Source of the DNA: Paenibacillus cellulosilyticus
GTDB lineage: Bacteria; Bacillota; Bacilli; Paenibacillales; Paenibacillaceae
Direction: 5' to 3'
NCBI RefSeq assembly: GCF_003182255.1
Contig: NZ_QGTQ01000003.1
Span: 62,001-126,000, forward strand
Length of the DNA stretch: 64,000 nt
The notes below the pieces were generated by a model. The model searched no databases. It was not told the origin of the DNA and worked only from the letters and a program-made list of their open reading frames with translations. The stretch's first letter is position 1, and the number at the start of each line of letters is the position of its first letter. Both the position numbers and the translations under genes were made by a program. Below are positions 34,100 through 42,730 of the stretch, piece by piece.

Positions 34100-34145
34100 A
34101 AACAGCGGCAGTCTAGGATATATCAGTCCGAGGCTGCCGCTGTTT
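34100..34145. terminator. Terminator at the end of the GH13 gene
   Basis: AAACAGCGGCAG (34100-34111) and CTGCCGCTGTTT (34134-34145) form a 12-bp stem with a 22-nt loop. T and A runs lie on both sides. Confidence 0.8.
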
Positions 34146-34177
34146 ATTTTTAAGCTTTATTTTTATTGAAGCAACCC

Positions 34178-35923
34178 TTACGCACGCAGTACAGCGTAGC
34201 TGTACGCTTCGAGTGAAATTGTTCCGTTCGGCTTCAATTGAGCGCCTTCGGATAATGCATCCGTCCAGCGCGCTCCTTCGCCTATAGCAGGGAGCGTAAA
34301 GCTTGCTGCCTCATCCGCAGCGTTCAAGACGATAGCGAAGCGCTCGGCGCCTTCCTGACGCTCGTAGGCAAGCAAGCGGCTGCCTGACTCGGCTGACAGG
34401 AACGAGAAGTTAGTACCGCGAAGCGCAGCATGTTCCTTGCGCATCGAAATAACCGTCTGGTAGAACGAGAATAGATCGCGATTTTGCTTCTCCTCGTCCC
34501 ATTCCATACATTTGCGACAGCCAGGATCGCCGCCTCCTGTTAAGCCAACCTCATCGCCATAGTAGATGCAAGGCACGCCAGGGAACGTCAGCTGGAACAA
34601 GGCTGCAAGCCTCATCCGGCGTTCGTCCTCATCGCAGATCGTCAGCAGCCTTGGCGTATCGTGGCTGTCCAGCAGGTTGAAGGCTGTTTCCGTTACCTGG
34701 AGCGGGTACGCTGCGAGCTGGTTGCCGATAGAATCCGCGAACTGCTTCGCGTCCAGCTTGCCATAGCTGCAGAAATCAAGCACCGCGTTCGTGAACGGGT
34801 AGTTCATTACGGCGTCGAACTGATCGCCTTGCAGCCACATGAGCGAATCATGCCAGATTTCACCGAGGATATACGCTTCTGGATTAGCGGTTTTCACGAC
34901 CTGACGGAATTCACGCCAGAATGCATGATCCACCTCGTTGGCAACATCAAGCCGCCAGCCGTCAATGCCGATTTCCTCGATCCAATATTTTGCTACATCC
35001 AGCAAGTGACGCTTCACTTCGGGATTCTCGGTATTCAGCTTCGGCATGGAGGCGACGAAAGCGAAAGTCTCGTAGCTTGGAATGCCTTCCTCGGACACCG
35101 ATACGGGCCATTCTCTTACATGGAACCAATTTGCATATTGCGAATCGGCGCCATTCTGGAGCAGGTCCAGGAATGGCGGGAACGTTCCGCCGGCATGGTT
35201 GAACACCGCATCAAGCAGAACTCGAATGCCGCGTGCGTGGCAGGCTTCGACCAGCTCTTTCAGTTTTTCGTTCGTACCAAAGCTTGGGTCGACTTTCAAA
35301 TAGTTGGTCGTGTCGTATTTATGGTTGGAGGGCGCCTCGAACACAGGCGTGAAATAGATCGCATTGATGCCAAGATCGTTCAAGTAGTCTAGATGATCAA
35401 TAACGCCCTGCAGATCACCGCCGAAGAAGTTGCTTGGGGTTGGCTCCTCGCCCCAAGGCTCCGCTTTAGCAGGTGTCAGTGATGGGTCGCCACTGGCGAA
35501 CCGTTCCGGGAAGATCTGATAGAACACGGCATCTTTCGCCCAAGCCGGAGGCTGGAACAGATCGATCGGATTAATATAGGGGTAGTCGAAGAAAGAGAGC
35601 GAGTCCTGCGGTTCTTCCGTCTGAAATGATTGTTCGGTCATATACGCGACGTTGCCTTCTGTGTCCGTCAGTTCGAACGCGTAGCGAAGCCGGCGGAATG
35701 GGGGCTTAACAACCGTCTCCCAATAATCGAACAGCTCGTCAGAAGCGAATACGCGCATCTCAGAACGCTCGACCGTTTTCTCCCATGCATATTTGTCGCC
35801 GTAAATAGCGGTCACAGACGTCAGATCGCCGCGTTTCGTCCGGATTCGAAGATAGATATGTGCAGCATCGTAGGCGAACGCCCAGTTATTTTTCGGCCGG
35901 TGATAGATTGCTTCTCTCAACAT
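34178..35923 (-). CDS. Neopullulanase / cyclomaltodextrinase-type GH13 enzyme
   Basis: The 581-residue protein has no signal peptide, so it is cytosolic. An N-terminal CBM34-like beta domain (about 1-120, beginning LREAIYHRPKNNWAFAYD) distinguishes neopullulanases, maltogenic amylases and cyclomaltodextrinases. The barrel carries Asp326 (GWRLDVANE), Glu355 (LGEIWHD) and Asp422 (LLDSHDTPR). It hydrolyses maltodextrins and possibly cyclodextrins or pullulan after import. The second ATG (35923) is chosen because GAGGAG is 9 nt before it; an upstream frame to 36055 runs through a terminator. It is functionally tied to the mal operon but lies 9 kb away. Confidence 0.93.
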   Translation of the reverse strand: MLREAIYHRPKNNWAFAYDAAHIYLRIRTKRGDLTSVTAIYGDKYAWEKTVERSEMRVFASDELFDYWETVVKPPFRRLRYAFELTDTEGNVAYMTEQSFQTEEPQDSLSFFDYPYINPIDLFQPPAWAKDAVFYQIFPERFASGDPSLTPAKAEPWGEEPTPSNFFGGDLQGVIDHLDYLNDLGINAIYFTPVFEAPSNHKYDTTNYLKVDPSFGTNEKLKELVEACHARGIRVLLDAVFNHAGGTFPPFLDLLQNGADSQYANWFHVREWPVSVSEEGIPSYETFAFVASMPKLNTENPEVKRHLLDVAKYWIEEIGIDGWRLDVANEVDHAFWREFRQVVKTANPEAYILGEIWHDSLMWLQGDQFDAVMNYPFTNAVLDFCSYGKLDAKQFADSIGNQLAAYPLQVTETAFNLLDSHDTPRLLTICDEDERRMRLAALFQLTFPGVPCIYYGDEVGLTGGGDPGCRKCMEWDEEKQNRDLFSFYQTVISMRKEHAALRGTNFSFLSAESGSRLLAYERQEGAERFAIVLNAADEAASFTLPAIGEGARWTDALSEGAQLKPNGTISLEAYSYAVLRA

Positions 35924-35982
35924 TGACATCGTCTCCTCGTGTGCGGCACAGGAAGCCGCTGGGATGGCGCACATGATCATAC

Positions 35983-36035
35983 AAAAAAAGGCACAACGCT
36001 CGAATCCGTCACAATGACGTTCGAGGTTGTACCTT
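35983..36035 (-). terminator. Long hairpin terminator after the Ca2+/H+ exchanger gene
   Basis: On the minus strand a stem of about 20 bp with small bulges (arms 36015-36035 and 35988-36011, including TACAACCTCGAA with TTCGAGCGTTGTG) is followed by a T7 run (35989-35983). It lies 105 bp past the exchanger stop codon and 60 bp before the GH13 start, so it may also attenuate GH13 readthrough. A 7-bp repeat, TATCGGA/TCCGATA (36071-36097), stands nearby. Confidence 0.7.
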
Positions 36036-36140
36036 GTGCTGTGCGCAGGTAACATTGCCTTTAAATTAGATATCGGAAATAACGATGTAATCCGATAAGG
36101 TCATTATAAAGGACGAAGATTCAAATTGCTATAGCTATCT

Positions 36141-37205
36141 TTAAACGAGGTAGAACGCGAAGCCGAGAATCACATAGAGCATCAGGAGCAGCACGCCTTC
36201 GTACCAGTTCGTCGAACCGTCCTTGTTGACTGACTTGGCGATGAAGACGGATACGCCAATTGCCGTCAATTCGATGGGTGAGAATACGATATCCATGAAC
36301 GAATTGTGGTTGAACAGAATGCTCACCAAGATAAGCACTGGTGCGACGAACAAGGCAATTTGCAAGCTGCTGCCAATGGCGATTTCGACCGCGGCACCGA
36401 TTTTATTTTTCATCGCAAGCATTATTGCTGCACTATGTTCGGCTGCGTTGCCCACGATCGCGATAACGAATGCACCAACGAATAGCTCGGATAGGCCGAA
36501 TTTGTGCGTGAACGTATCGAGTGTATGGACGAGCCACTCGCTAGTGAATGCGACCATTACAGTAGCGACGACGAGCATGATGATCGATGTCATTTTGGAC
36601 CACGCAGGCTCTTCGCCATGATCGGCATTCATAACTTCGTCGGACAGCATATCTTTATGGGTAATCATCGAGAAGACGAGCCAGAGCAAGTAGCAGACGA
36701 TGAGAATGCAAGCGACAGCTATGCTGAGGAGCTTATCTTCGTCGATGGAGAACTTCTCCATCTTAATGAAAACAGCAGGGACGAACAGGGCAATGACCGC
36801 CAGAATCATGAGAGATCCGTTATGCTCTGCAAGCTTGATATTGTAGGTTTGCACCTTATATTTTAACCCGCCTAAGAGGACGCTGAGACCAAGCACGAGC
36901 AGCAGGTTACCAATAATAGAGCCGGTAATACTCGCCTTCACCATGTCGAACAGCCCTTCCTTGACAAGGAAGATCGCGATGATGAGCTCCGCCGCGTTGC
37001 CGAATGTTGCATTCAAGAAGCCGCCAAGCCGTTGTCCGGCATAGTGTGCTACGCTTTCGGTTGCTTTCCCGAGGAAGCCAGCGACGAATATGATGGCAAT
37101 CGCTGAGATGATGAACTGAGCCGTCATATCCCAATGACCGAAATGGCCGATTGCGCTGAGTGCAAACATGACGATTAGACCTGTGAAAAACAATTTCTGT
37201 CTCAA
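36141..37205 (-). CDS. Ca2+/H+ antiporter (CaCA family, CAX/ChaA type)
   Basis: The 354-residue protein has about 11 TM segments in two inverted halves. The two alpha-repeat motifs with the ion-binding glutamate are visible: FGNAAELI (Glu73) and VGNAAEHSAAI (Glu256). An acidic cytoplasmic loop (DEVMNADHGEEP) separates the halves. It expels Ca2+ in exchange for protons; B. subtilis ChaA is the nearest known relative. Start MRQKLFF. It is divergent from the Asp23-family gene. No regulator is adjacent. Confidence 0.93.
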   Translation of the reverse strand: MRQKLFFTGLIVMFALSAIGHFGHWDMTAQFIISAIAIIFVAGFLGKATESVAHYAGQRLGGFLNATFGNAAELIIAIFLVKEGLFDMVKASITGSIIGNLLLVLGLSVLLGGLKYKVQTYNIKLAEHNGSLMILAVIALFVPAVFIKMEKFSIDEDKLLSIAVACILIVCYLLWLVFSMITHKDMLSDEVMNADHGEEPAWSKMTSIIMLVVATVMVAFTSEWLVHTLDTFTHKFGLSELFVGAFVIAIVGNAAEHSAAIMLAMKNKIGAAVEIAIGSSLQIALFVAPVLILVSILFNHNSFMDIVFSPIELTAIGVSVFIAKSVNKDGSTNWYEGVLLLMLYVILGFAFYLV

Positions 37206-37306
37206 TGGCGTGCACCTCGTTTTTGAACGGATTGATTTGTCTGCCCATTACTATACTGGAAATCGCAGGATATGTAAACTTTGCCCAATTCGACGGCATT
37301 CGCGGC

Positions 37307-37335
37307 TTGCTTCCGCACGAGTGTTCCGATACAAT
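37307..37335 (+). promoter_or_regulatory. Promoter of the Asp23-family gene
   Basis: TTGCTT (37307-37312), a 17-bp spacer and TACAAT (37330-37335), 32 bp before the start codon. Confidence 0.5.
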
Positions 37336-37367
37336 ATTATCAAATGGTAACTAGAGGAGAGAGCGAC

Positions 37368-37751
37368 ATGACTGAACAACTTCAAACCGGCCTTATTCGG
37401 ATATCCGACGACGTCGTCGCTACAATCGCAGGACTGTCTGCGCTTGAAACGCCTGGTATCGCCGCAATGTCCGGCGGTATTTCGGAAGGGCTCGCGAAGC
37501 GGCTCAGCGGTAAGAACGTCCAGAAGGGCGTTTCCGTTGAAGTCGGACAGCTGGAAGCAGCGATTGATTTGCGCGTCATCGTAAAGTATGGCATTCCAAT
37601 CCATGAAGTATGCCGTTCACTGCAAGTGAATGTGCGTGAGTCGGTCGAGAACATGACGGGTCTTCATGTGGTAGAAGTGAATGTGAAGGTTGAAGGCGTA
37701 GCCTTCAAGGAAGAGGAAGTCATTGAGCAAGATCCGCATCGTGTAAAATAA
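37368..37751 (+). CDS. Asp23/Gls24-family envelope stress protein
   Basis: The 127-residue protein starts MTEQLQTGLIRISDDVVATIAG and contains the family segments LEAAIDLRVIVKYG and VNVRESVENMTGLHVVEVNVKVEGV. Asp23/Gls24 proteins are abundant, cytosolic or membrane-associated proteins linked to the envelope and, in Bacillus (YqhY, YloU), to lipid metabolism. Start at 37368 after AGAGGAGA, not at the upstream in-frame ATG that overlaps the promoter. Monocistronic with a strong terminator. Confidence 0.92.
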   Translation: MTEQLQTGLIRISDDVVATIAGLSALETPGIAAMSGGISEGLAKRLSGKNVQKGVSVEVGQLEAAIDLRVIVKYGIPIHEVCRSLQVNVRESVENMTGLHVVEVNVKVEGVAFKEEEVIEQDPHRVK

Positions 37752-37757
37752 AATAAA

Positions 37758-37812
37758 ACAACAACGCCCCGTTCCAACCTGCCAATGGCAGTCATGGACG
37801 GGGCGTTGTTGT
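37758..37812. terminator. Bidirectional terminator
   Basis: A 15-bp GC-rich stem, ACAACAACGCCCCGT (37758-37772) with ACGGGGCGTTGTTGT (37798-37812), between the convergent Asp23 and ftsW-type genes. The 25-nt loop holds a small nested CTGCCA/TGGCAG hairpin. Confidence 0.88.
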
Positions 37813-37825
37813 TGTGCTCTTGCAA

Positions 37826-39025
37826 TTATTGCTGCCGGGCACGGAAATTACCTTGCTTAGAACGGACATTACTATGATCCGTCTTGTAATATTCTCTAGA
37901 GATGCTCAGCAGAATCCCCATACTTAGCAGCACGACGATTATGGAAGATCCTCCGTAACTAATGAACGGAAGCGTGACACCGGTAATCGGGATTGCGCCA
38001 ATAACACCGCCAATGTTGATGAAGGCTTGCACACCGATGAGACCGACGATACCTGTACCTACGATCGTTCCGTATACATCCGGGCAACGAAGGGCGACGA
38101 TTAAGCCGCGCCATAGGAACAACAGGTAGATAAGCAGAAAGACGACACTGCCGATAAAGCCGAACTCTTCCGCGATTATCGCAAAAATAAAATCGTTATA
38201 CGGAAACGGAAGATAATCGAGCTTCTGAACGCTTTGTCCGAATCCTGCTCCTGTCAGGCCGCCGTGTCCTAATGCACCAAGCGAGCGGACAAGGTGGTAG
38301 CCTGTCCCTTGTGCGTTCTCAAGTGGATGCAAGTACGAGGTAAACCGGTATAAACGGTAGGCAGACTTCGTTGGGTTGACCATGGCAGATACGGATAGAA
38401 ACAAACCTGCCGCAACAGCTGCGATGAGTCCGGCAGACATGAGCTGCTTAAAGTTCGCGCCGCCGCCGACCATCATGATTGCTGCTGCAGTTGCAATGAT
38501 TAGACAACCGCCAAGATCGGGCTGTGCCATGATCAGTCCGCAAACAAGTCCGAGAATAATGAAGACTGGCAGCAGGCCTTTCTTGAAGTCACGGAATTGC
38601 TCGCCTTTTTTGGAGATGAGTCTACCCAAATATAAAATAAGTCCCAGCTTGGCGAACTCTGTAGGTTGAATGCCGAAGCCTCCGAGATACAGCCAGCTGC
38701 GAGCTCCGTTTACTTCAGTTGCGATATAGGGCACGAGCGCCAGCAAGCCGATGGAGCCCGCGGCGTACAGCATGCCAATTCCCTTCTGAAAAGACAGATA
38801 AGGCATGTTCATCAGTATGAACATGCCGATCATCCCAAAGAACGCGAACATGATCTGCCGCTTCGTGAAGAATAGGGCGTCATAATTGTAACGCGAATCC
38901 GCAACCGCAATATTGGAGCTTGAGCTGAACACCATGACGAGACCAAAGCCGACGAGCAGCAAAATGAGCACGAGCAGTAAAAAATCAGGCCGCCCTTTTG
39001 ATATGGATCCCGTCTTTGATTTCAT
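37826..39025 (-). CDS. FtsW/RodA/SpoVE-family peptidoglycan glycosyltransferase
   Basis: The 399-residue SEDS protein has ten TM segments: GRPDFLLLVLILLLVGFGLVMV at the start, AQPDLGG, the large extracellular loop with GTGYHLVRSLGALGHGG and PYNDFIFAIIAEEFGF (candidate catalytic Asp), and the C-terminal LPFISYGGSS. It polymerises lipid II together with a class B PBP at the septum or spore; the sequence fits FtsW or SpoVE and I cannot separate them. The ATG at 39025 has AAAGG upstream, whereas the frame otherwise begins with a TTG. It lies 10 bp after yugN on the same strand; coupling is likely. Confidence 0.92.
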   Translation of the reverse strand: MKSKTGSISKGRPDFLLLVLILLLVGFGLVMVFSSSSNIAVADSRYNYDALFFTKRQIMFAFFGMIGMFILMNMPYLSFQKGIGMLYAAGSIGLLALVPYIATEVNGARSWLYLGGFGIQPTEFAKLGLILYLGRLISKKGEQFRDFKKGLLPVFIILGLVCGLIMAQPDLGGCLIIATAAAIMMVGGGANFKQLMSAGLIAAVAAGLFLSVSAMVNPTKSAYRLYRFTSYLHPLENAQGTGYHLVRSLGALGHGGLTGAGFGQSVQKLDYLPFPYNDFIFAIIAEEFGFIGSVVFLLIYLLFLWRGLIVALRCPDVYGTIVGTGIVGLIGVQAFINIGGVIGAIPITGVTLPFISYGGSSIIVVLLSMGILLSISREYYKTDHSNVRSKQGNFRARQQ

Positions 39026-39035
39026 CTGGACGCCT

Positions 39036-39380
39036 TTATGCAAGCAGTGCGCGAAGCTGCTGCAGACGTTGATTCGCGATATTCAAGATTTGATTAGGTA
39101 CTGGCGTCTCATAATCAAGACCATGAGGGAACGTTGCACGGCCGATATAAACATCGTCGAGCGACAGAACCGCGTTTGGATTTTCCAGTTTACCTTCGAC
39201 TGCATGCGTGTTGATGCGCACGAAGTATGTTTCGTGGCTTGCGTTATCTTCTAATTTCAAATCGTATGTAGCGCGCGTATATTCCCATTGCCATCTTACG
39301 AAACCGAGTTTATGCGTCGATTCGTCAAGATGAGCCAGGTCGCTTGTCATGCCGTTTAATCCCGTATTCTCGATAATCAT
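39036..39380 (-). CDS. yugN: YugN-like family protein
   Basis: The 114-residue protein matches the Bacillus YugN family: LGFVRWQWEYTRATYDLKLED, TYFVRINTHAVEGKLE and VYIGRATFPHGLDYE. The family's function is unknown. A perfect AGGAGGT SD lies 9 nt before the ATG. It precedes the SEDS gene by 10 bp, so the two are probably cotranscribed here. Cytosolic, with no membrane segment. Confidence 0.9.
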   Translation of the reverse strand: MIIENTGLNGMTSDLAHLDESTHKLGFVRWQWEYTRATYDLKLEDNASHETYFVRINTHAVEGKLENPNAVLSLDDVYIGRATFPHGLDYETPVPNQILNIANQRLQQLRALLA

Positions 39381-39597
39381 TAGCAGTTGACCTCCTATAG
39401 TTCACAAAGAAAGTTGAAATGGCCTGTAAAACTTTGCACATTTCTTAGTATCTATTCTTAACTCATGATAGTATGTTTCCCCTTTACGCGCAAGCCTTCC
39501 AGCTGTCAAATGAATTTGTTGTATGACTACCTTGCGGAAGGCCATTCTGATACAATTAATAATTAATCGAGACAGCAAAAGGATAGGAGGGATCAGG

Positions 39598-40782
39598 ATG
39601 AATCATCACTGGGATCCTACAGACGAGCTGAAGAGCGCCTACTCAGAAATGGTGGAATGGCGCAGATATTTGCATCGGAATCCTGAGCTCTCGTTTCAGG
39701 AGCAACGCACCTCTGCTTGGATCGCGGACAAGCTTCGCTCATTTGGCTGTAAGGTGACAGAGCAAGTAGGCGGCTATGGCGTTGTTGCAGACATTGAAGG
39801 TGCAGAGAGTGGTCCTTGCATTGCACTGCGCGCCGATATTGATGCACTGCCGATCCAAGACGCGAAAACTTGCGAATATTCGTCTACTGTACCAGGTGTT
39901 ATGCATGCTTGCGGTCATGATGGTCATACGGCGACTTTGCTTACGATTGCGCGGCTGTATGCATCGAACCGTGATCAGTGGAAGGGAACGAGAAGACTGC
40001 TGTTCCAACCGGCTGAGGAGCTGTGCCCCGGCGGAGCTGCGGCGATGATTCGTGACGGCGCGCTGGATGGTGTAGATGCGATCTATGGGGTGCATCTGTG
40101 GACGCCGATTCCTTATGGAGTTGTTGCTTCACGAGGCGGTGCGTTGATGGCTGCTCCAGATGAATTCACAATTACAGTTACAGGGCGCGGCGGTCATGGC
40201 GGCATGCCGCATCAGACGGTTGATGCAGTCATCACAGGCGCATCTCTTGTCGGAGCACTGCAGACGATTGTAAGCCGGAACGTCGATCCCATTGATCCGG
40301 CCGTTGTAACGGTTGGTTCGTTCCAGGCTGGCACAACGGGCAACGTCATTGCGGAGCAAGCGGTGTTGAATGGAACTGTACGTACCTTTAATAATGAAGT
40401 GCGCCAGAACATTAGAAATCGAATGGAATCGATTATTACGCATACAGCCGCTATGTTCGGCGCACAGATTGTACTGGACTATCGGGAAGGTTATCCAACA
40501 GTCGTCAACGATGAGGGGGAAGCGGCTCGGTTCGATGAGGTGGCCCAACAATTGTTTGGTGAAGACGGCGTTCGGCGGTCTGACCTCATAATGGCTGGTG
40601 AAGACTTCTCCTACTATTTACAGCAGAGAAAGGGATGCTTCATGTTCGTTGGTGCGGGAAATGACGAATGCGGGGCTTCCTATGCGCACCATCATCCGAA
40701 GTTCGATATTGACGAGCGATCGATGCTTATGTCAGCAAGATTGCTAATCGGTATGGCTGAACATCGCGCGGCGGAACAGTAA
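39598..40782 (+). CDS. M20-family amidohydrolase (N-acyl-amino-acid amidohydrolase type)
   Basis: The 394-residue zinc enzyme of the M20D group (hippurate hydrolase / IAA-amino-acid hydrolase / N-acetyl-diaminopimelate deacetylase relatives). Metal-binding motifs are HACGHDGHT at residues 103-111 (with Cys105) and PAEELCPGG (Glu140/141), plus a C-terminal HHHPKFDID. The lid dimerisation domain is in the middle (FTITVTGRGGHGGMPH). It deacylates N-acylated amino acids or similar amides. Start at 39598 after ATAGGAGGGATC. Single gene with its own terminator; substrate not deducible. Confidence 0.92.
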   Translation: MNHHWDPTDELKSAYSEMVEWRRYLHRNPELSFQEQRTSAWIADKLRSFGCKVTEQVGGYGVVADIEGAESGPCIALRADIDALPIQDAKTCEYSSTVPGVMHACGHDGHTATLLTIARLYASNRDQWKGTRRLLFQPAEELCPGGAAAMIRDGALDGVDAIYGVHLWTPIPYGVVASRGGALMAAPDEFTITVTGRGGHGGMPHQTVDAVITGASLVGALQTIVSRNVDPIDPAVVTVGSFQAGTTGNVIAEQAVLNGTVRTFNNEVRQNIRNRMESIITHTAAMFGAQIVLDYREGYPTVVNDEGEAARFDEVAQQLFGEDGVRRSDLIMAGEDFSYYLQQRKGCFMFVGAGNDECGASYAHHHPKFDIDERSMLMSARLLIGMAEHRAAEQ

Positions 40783-40803
40783 TCTATGCAGGATTGGTTT
40801 AAC

Positions 40804-40839
40804 AGGCAGTCGAGCCTCGCTCGGCTGCCTATTTATTTT
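40804..40839 (+). terminator. Intrinsic terminator
   Basis: AGGCAGTCGAGC (40804-40815) and GCTCGGCTGCCT (40819-40830), a 12-bp stem with one G-U and a 3-nt loop, followed by ATTTATTTTT. Confidence 0.85.
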
Positions 40840-40999
40840 TCCGAGACAATACGTGCAATTCAAGTATGGCAAAATTATGAATTTTACCAAAATAAAACGG
40901 GTGCGCCACGAATGGACGGGGGCTGAAGTGGATAAAAAGGGGAGCAGGATATGAAACTAATCTTGTATGGAGTCCTTATGGAATCGGAGTGAGGTTATG

Positions 41000-42730
41000 A
41001 TGGAATCGAAAGGGAAGCCGATTATCGTTCTATCGGATCTGACGATTCTTTATGATGAACGGACGGCGAATGATGATAGCATACGTGAACGGTTGTCTGT
41101 ATTCGCAGAGCTCATGAAGCAGGCAGGTCCGCTCCATACCTATCGGATGACGCATCTAGCGTTGTGGAATGCGGCATCATTGGGTATGCAGGCAGATGAA
41201 GTGATTGAGATGCTCAATGATCATGCGCGATATGCCATAGCTGAACAGGTCATCCGGTCGATTCGACAGATTATGGGGCGCTATGGCCGTTTAATGCTGG
41301 AACGGATGAATGGCGAGGAACAACTTTTACAACTGCGCGGCGACGAGGCAATCATCAATGATATTGCCGGTGAAGCGTCGCTTAATTCGATGTTCAGTAC
41401 TCGTGTTGACGCTGCAACGATATCGCTTCGAACGGATCGGCGTGGTTTATTGAAGCAGGAACTTCTCCGGCTTGGTTATCCTGTCATCGATACAGCAGGC
41501 TATCGGAGCGGGGAGACGCTATCTGTGACGCTTAGAGACGCAACACGGCTTGGTGTGCCGTTCAAGCTCCGTGAATACCAGAGCCAGGCGGTAGACCGTT
41601 TCTTCGAGGACAGCCGTGCAGGCGGCGGAAGTGGGGTCATTGTGCTGCCTTGCGGTGCAGGGAAGACGATAGTTGGCATAGGCGTTCTCTCTCGGCTGCA
41701 GTGTGCGACGCTTATTCTTACCTCTAGCCTAACATCTGTAAATCAGTGGAAGTCGGAGATATTGGATAAAACAACGATAGACAGTGAATCGATCGGCGAG
41801 TATTCATCCAAGCAGAAGCAGGTACGTCCGATTACGATCGCGACCTATAATATGATGGCTACCAGTGCCGCATCAAGCGAATCAAACGCTGTAGGTGCCG
41901 AGGAGCAAGATTACCGCCATTTGCAGTTGTTCGGCGAGCGCGATTGGGGGCTCATCATTTATGACGAGGTGCATATGCTGCCCGCACCTGTGTTTCGCAT
42001 GACAGCAGATCTGCAAGCAACGCGCAGACTTGGACTGACGGCAACACTTGTACGTGAGGATGGTCGAGAGCGTGATGTGTTCTCTCTCATAGGACCGAAG
42101 CGATATGAACTGCCTTGGAAGCAGCTGGAGCAGAGTGGGGACATCGCCGCGATACATTGTGAGGAGGTGCGAGTTCCACTTCATGATGCGTCTGCCTATT
42201 GGGTCGGCAATGCGCGGGCTCGCGCACGGCTTGCTGCCGAGAACCCGAATAAGACAGCCGTTGTACGGCAGCTTCTGTCCCGCCACAAGGGACGGCCTGC
42301 CCTTGTTATCGGCGTTTATCTTCGGCAGTTGGAGAAGCTTGCTAACGAGCTGGGTGCGCCCTTGCTGACAGGCGAGGTGGCACAGGAGGAACGGGCAAGG
42401 CTGTATGAAGCATTCCGCCGTGGCGAGCATCCTGTTCTCGTTGTATCGAAAGTTGCGAATTTCGCTGTTGATCTGCCGGATGCCTCCGTCGCTGTTCAAG
42501 TGTCGGGCAGCTATGGTTCAAGACAGGAAGAAGCGCAGCGGATTGGGCGGCTGCTGCGTCCGAAGCGTGATCATAGCGAAGCGGTGTTCTATTCCCTAGT
42601 GACAGAAGGGACAACGGAGGTAGATTATGCGCTTAAGCGCCAACGTTTCATGATCGAGCAGGGGTACCGTTACAGTCTAACGGCTGCTGCTGTGCAGATG
42701 AAGGAGGAGAAGGGCCATGATGCTGAATGA
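41000..42730 (+). CDS. XPB-type superfamily 2 DNA helicase
   Basis: The 576-residue protein has an XPB N-terminal domain (residues about 1-185) followed by two RecA-like domains. Motifs: Walker A PCGAGKT (217-223), DEVH (322-325), TAT (347-349), RED (352-354, the XPB signature), and motif VI QRIGRLLRP (513-521). It is the bacterial counterpart of the archaeal/eukaryotic repair and transcription helicase XPB, a 3'-5' DNA translocase. The ATG at 41000 is chosen for its GAGG spacing; 40997 is equally possible. The next gene overlaps by 14 nt and encodes a helicase-associated protein, so a complex is likely. Physiological role in bacteria is unsettled. Confidence 0.9.
   Translation: MESKGKPIIVLSDLTILYDERTANDDSIRERLSVFAELMKQAGPLHTYRMTHLALWNAASLGMQADEVIEMLNDHARYAIAEQVIRSIRQIMGRYGRLMLERMNGEEQLLQLRGDEAIINDIAGEASLNSMFSTRVDAATISLRTDRRGLLKQELLRLGYPVIDTAGYRSGETLSVTLRDATRLGVPFKLREYQSQAVDRFFEDSRAGGGSGVIVLPCGAGKTIVGIGVLSRLQCATLILTSSLTSVNQWKSEILDKTTIDSESIGEYSSKQKQVRPITIATYNMMATSAASSESNAVGAEEQDYRHLQLFGERDWGLIIYDEVHMLPAPVFRMTADLQATRRLGLTATLVREDGRERDVFSLIGPKRYELPWKQLEQSGDIAAIHCEEVRVPLHDASAYWVGNARARARLAAENPNKTAVVRQLLSRHKGRPALVIGVYLRQLEKLANELGAPLLTGEVAQEERARLYEAFRRGEHPVLVVSKVANFAVDLPDASVAVQVSGSYGSRQEEAQRIGRLLRPKRDHSEAVFYSLVTEGTTEVDYALKRQRFMIEQGYRYSLTAAAVQMKEEKGHDAE

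Noticed and set aside
25007-34145. Prophage, integrative element or transposon carrying the accessory genes
   Set aside because: No integrase, transposase, terminal inverted repeats, tRNA attachment site or phage structural genes are visible.
35924-36055. Upstream extension of the GH13 frame encoding a Cys-rich signal-like sequence
   Set aside because: It runs through the hairpin terminator and lacks an SD; the ATG at 35923 has a proper one and opens the CBM34-like domain.
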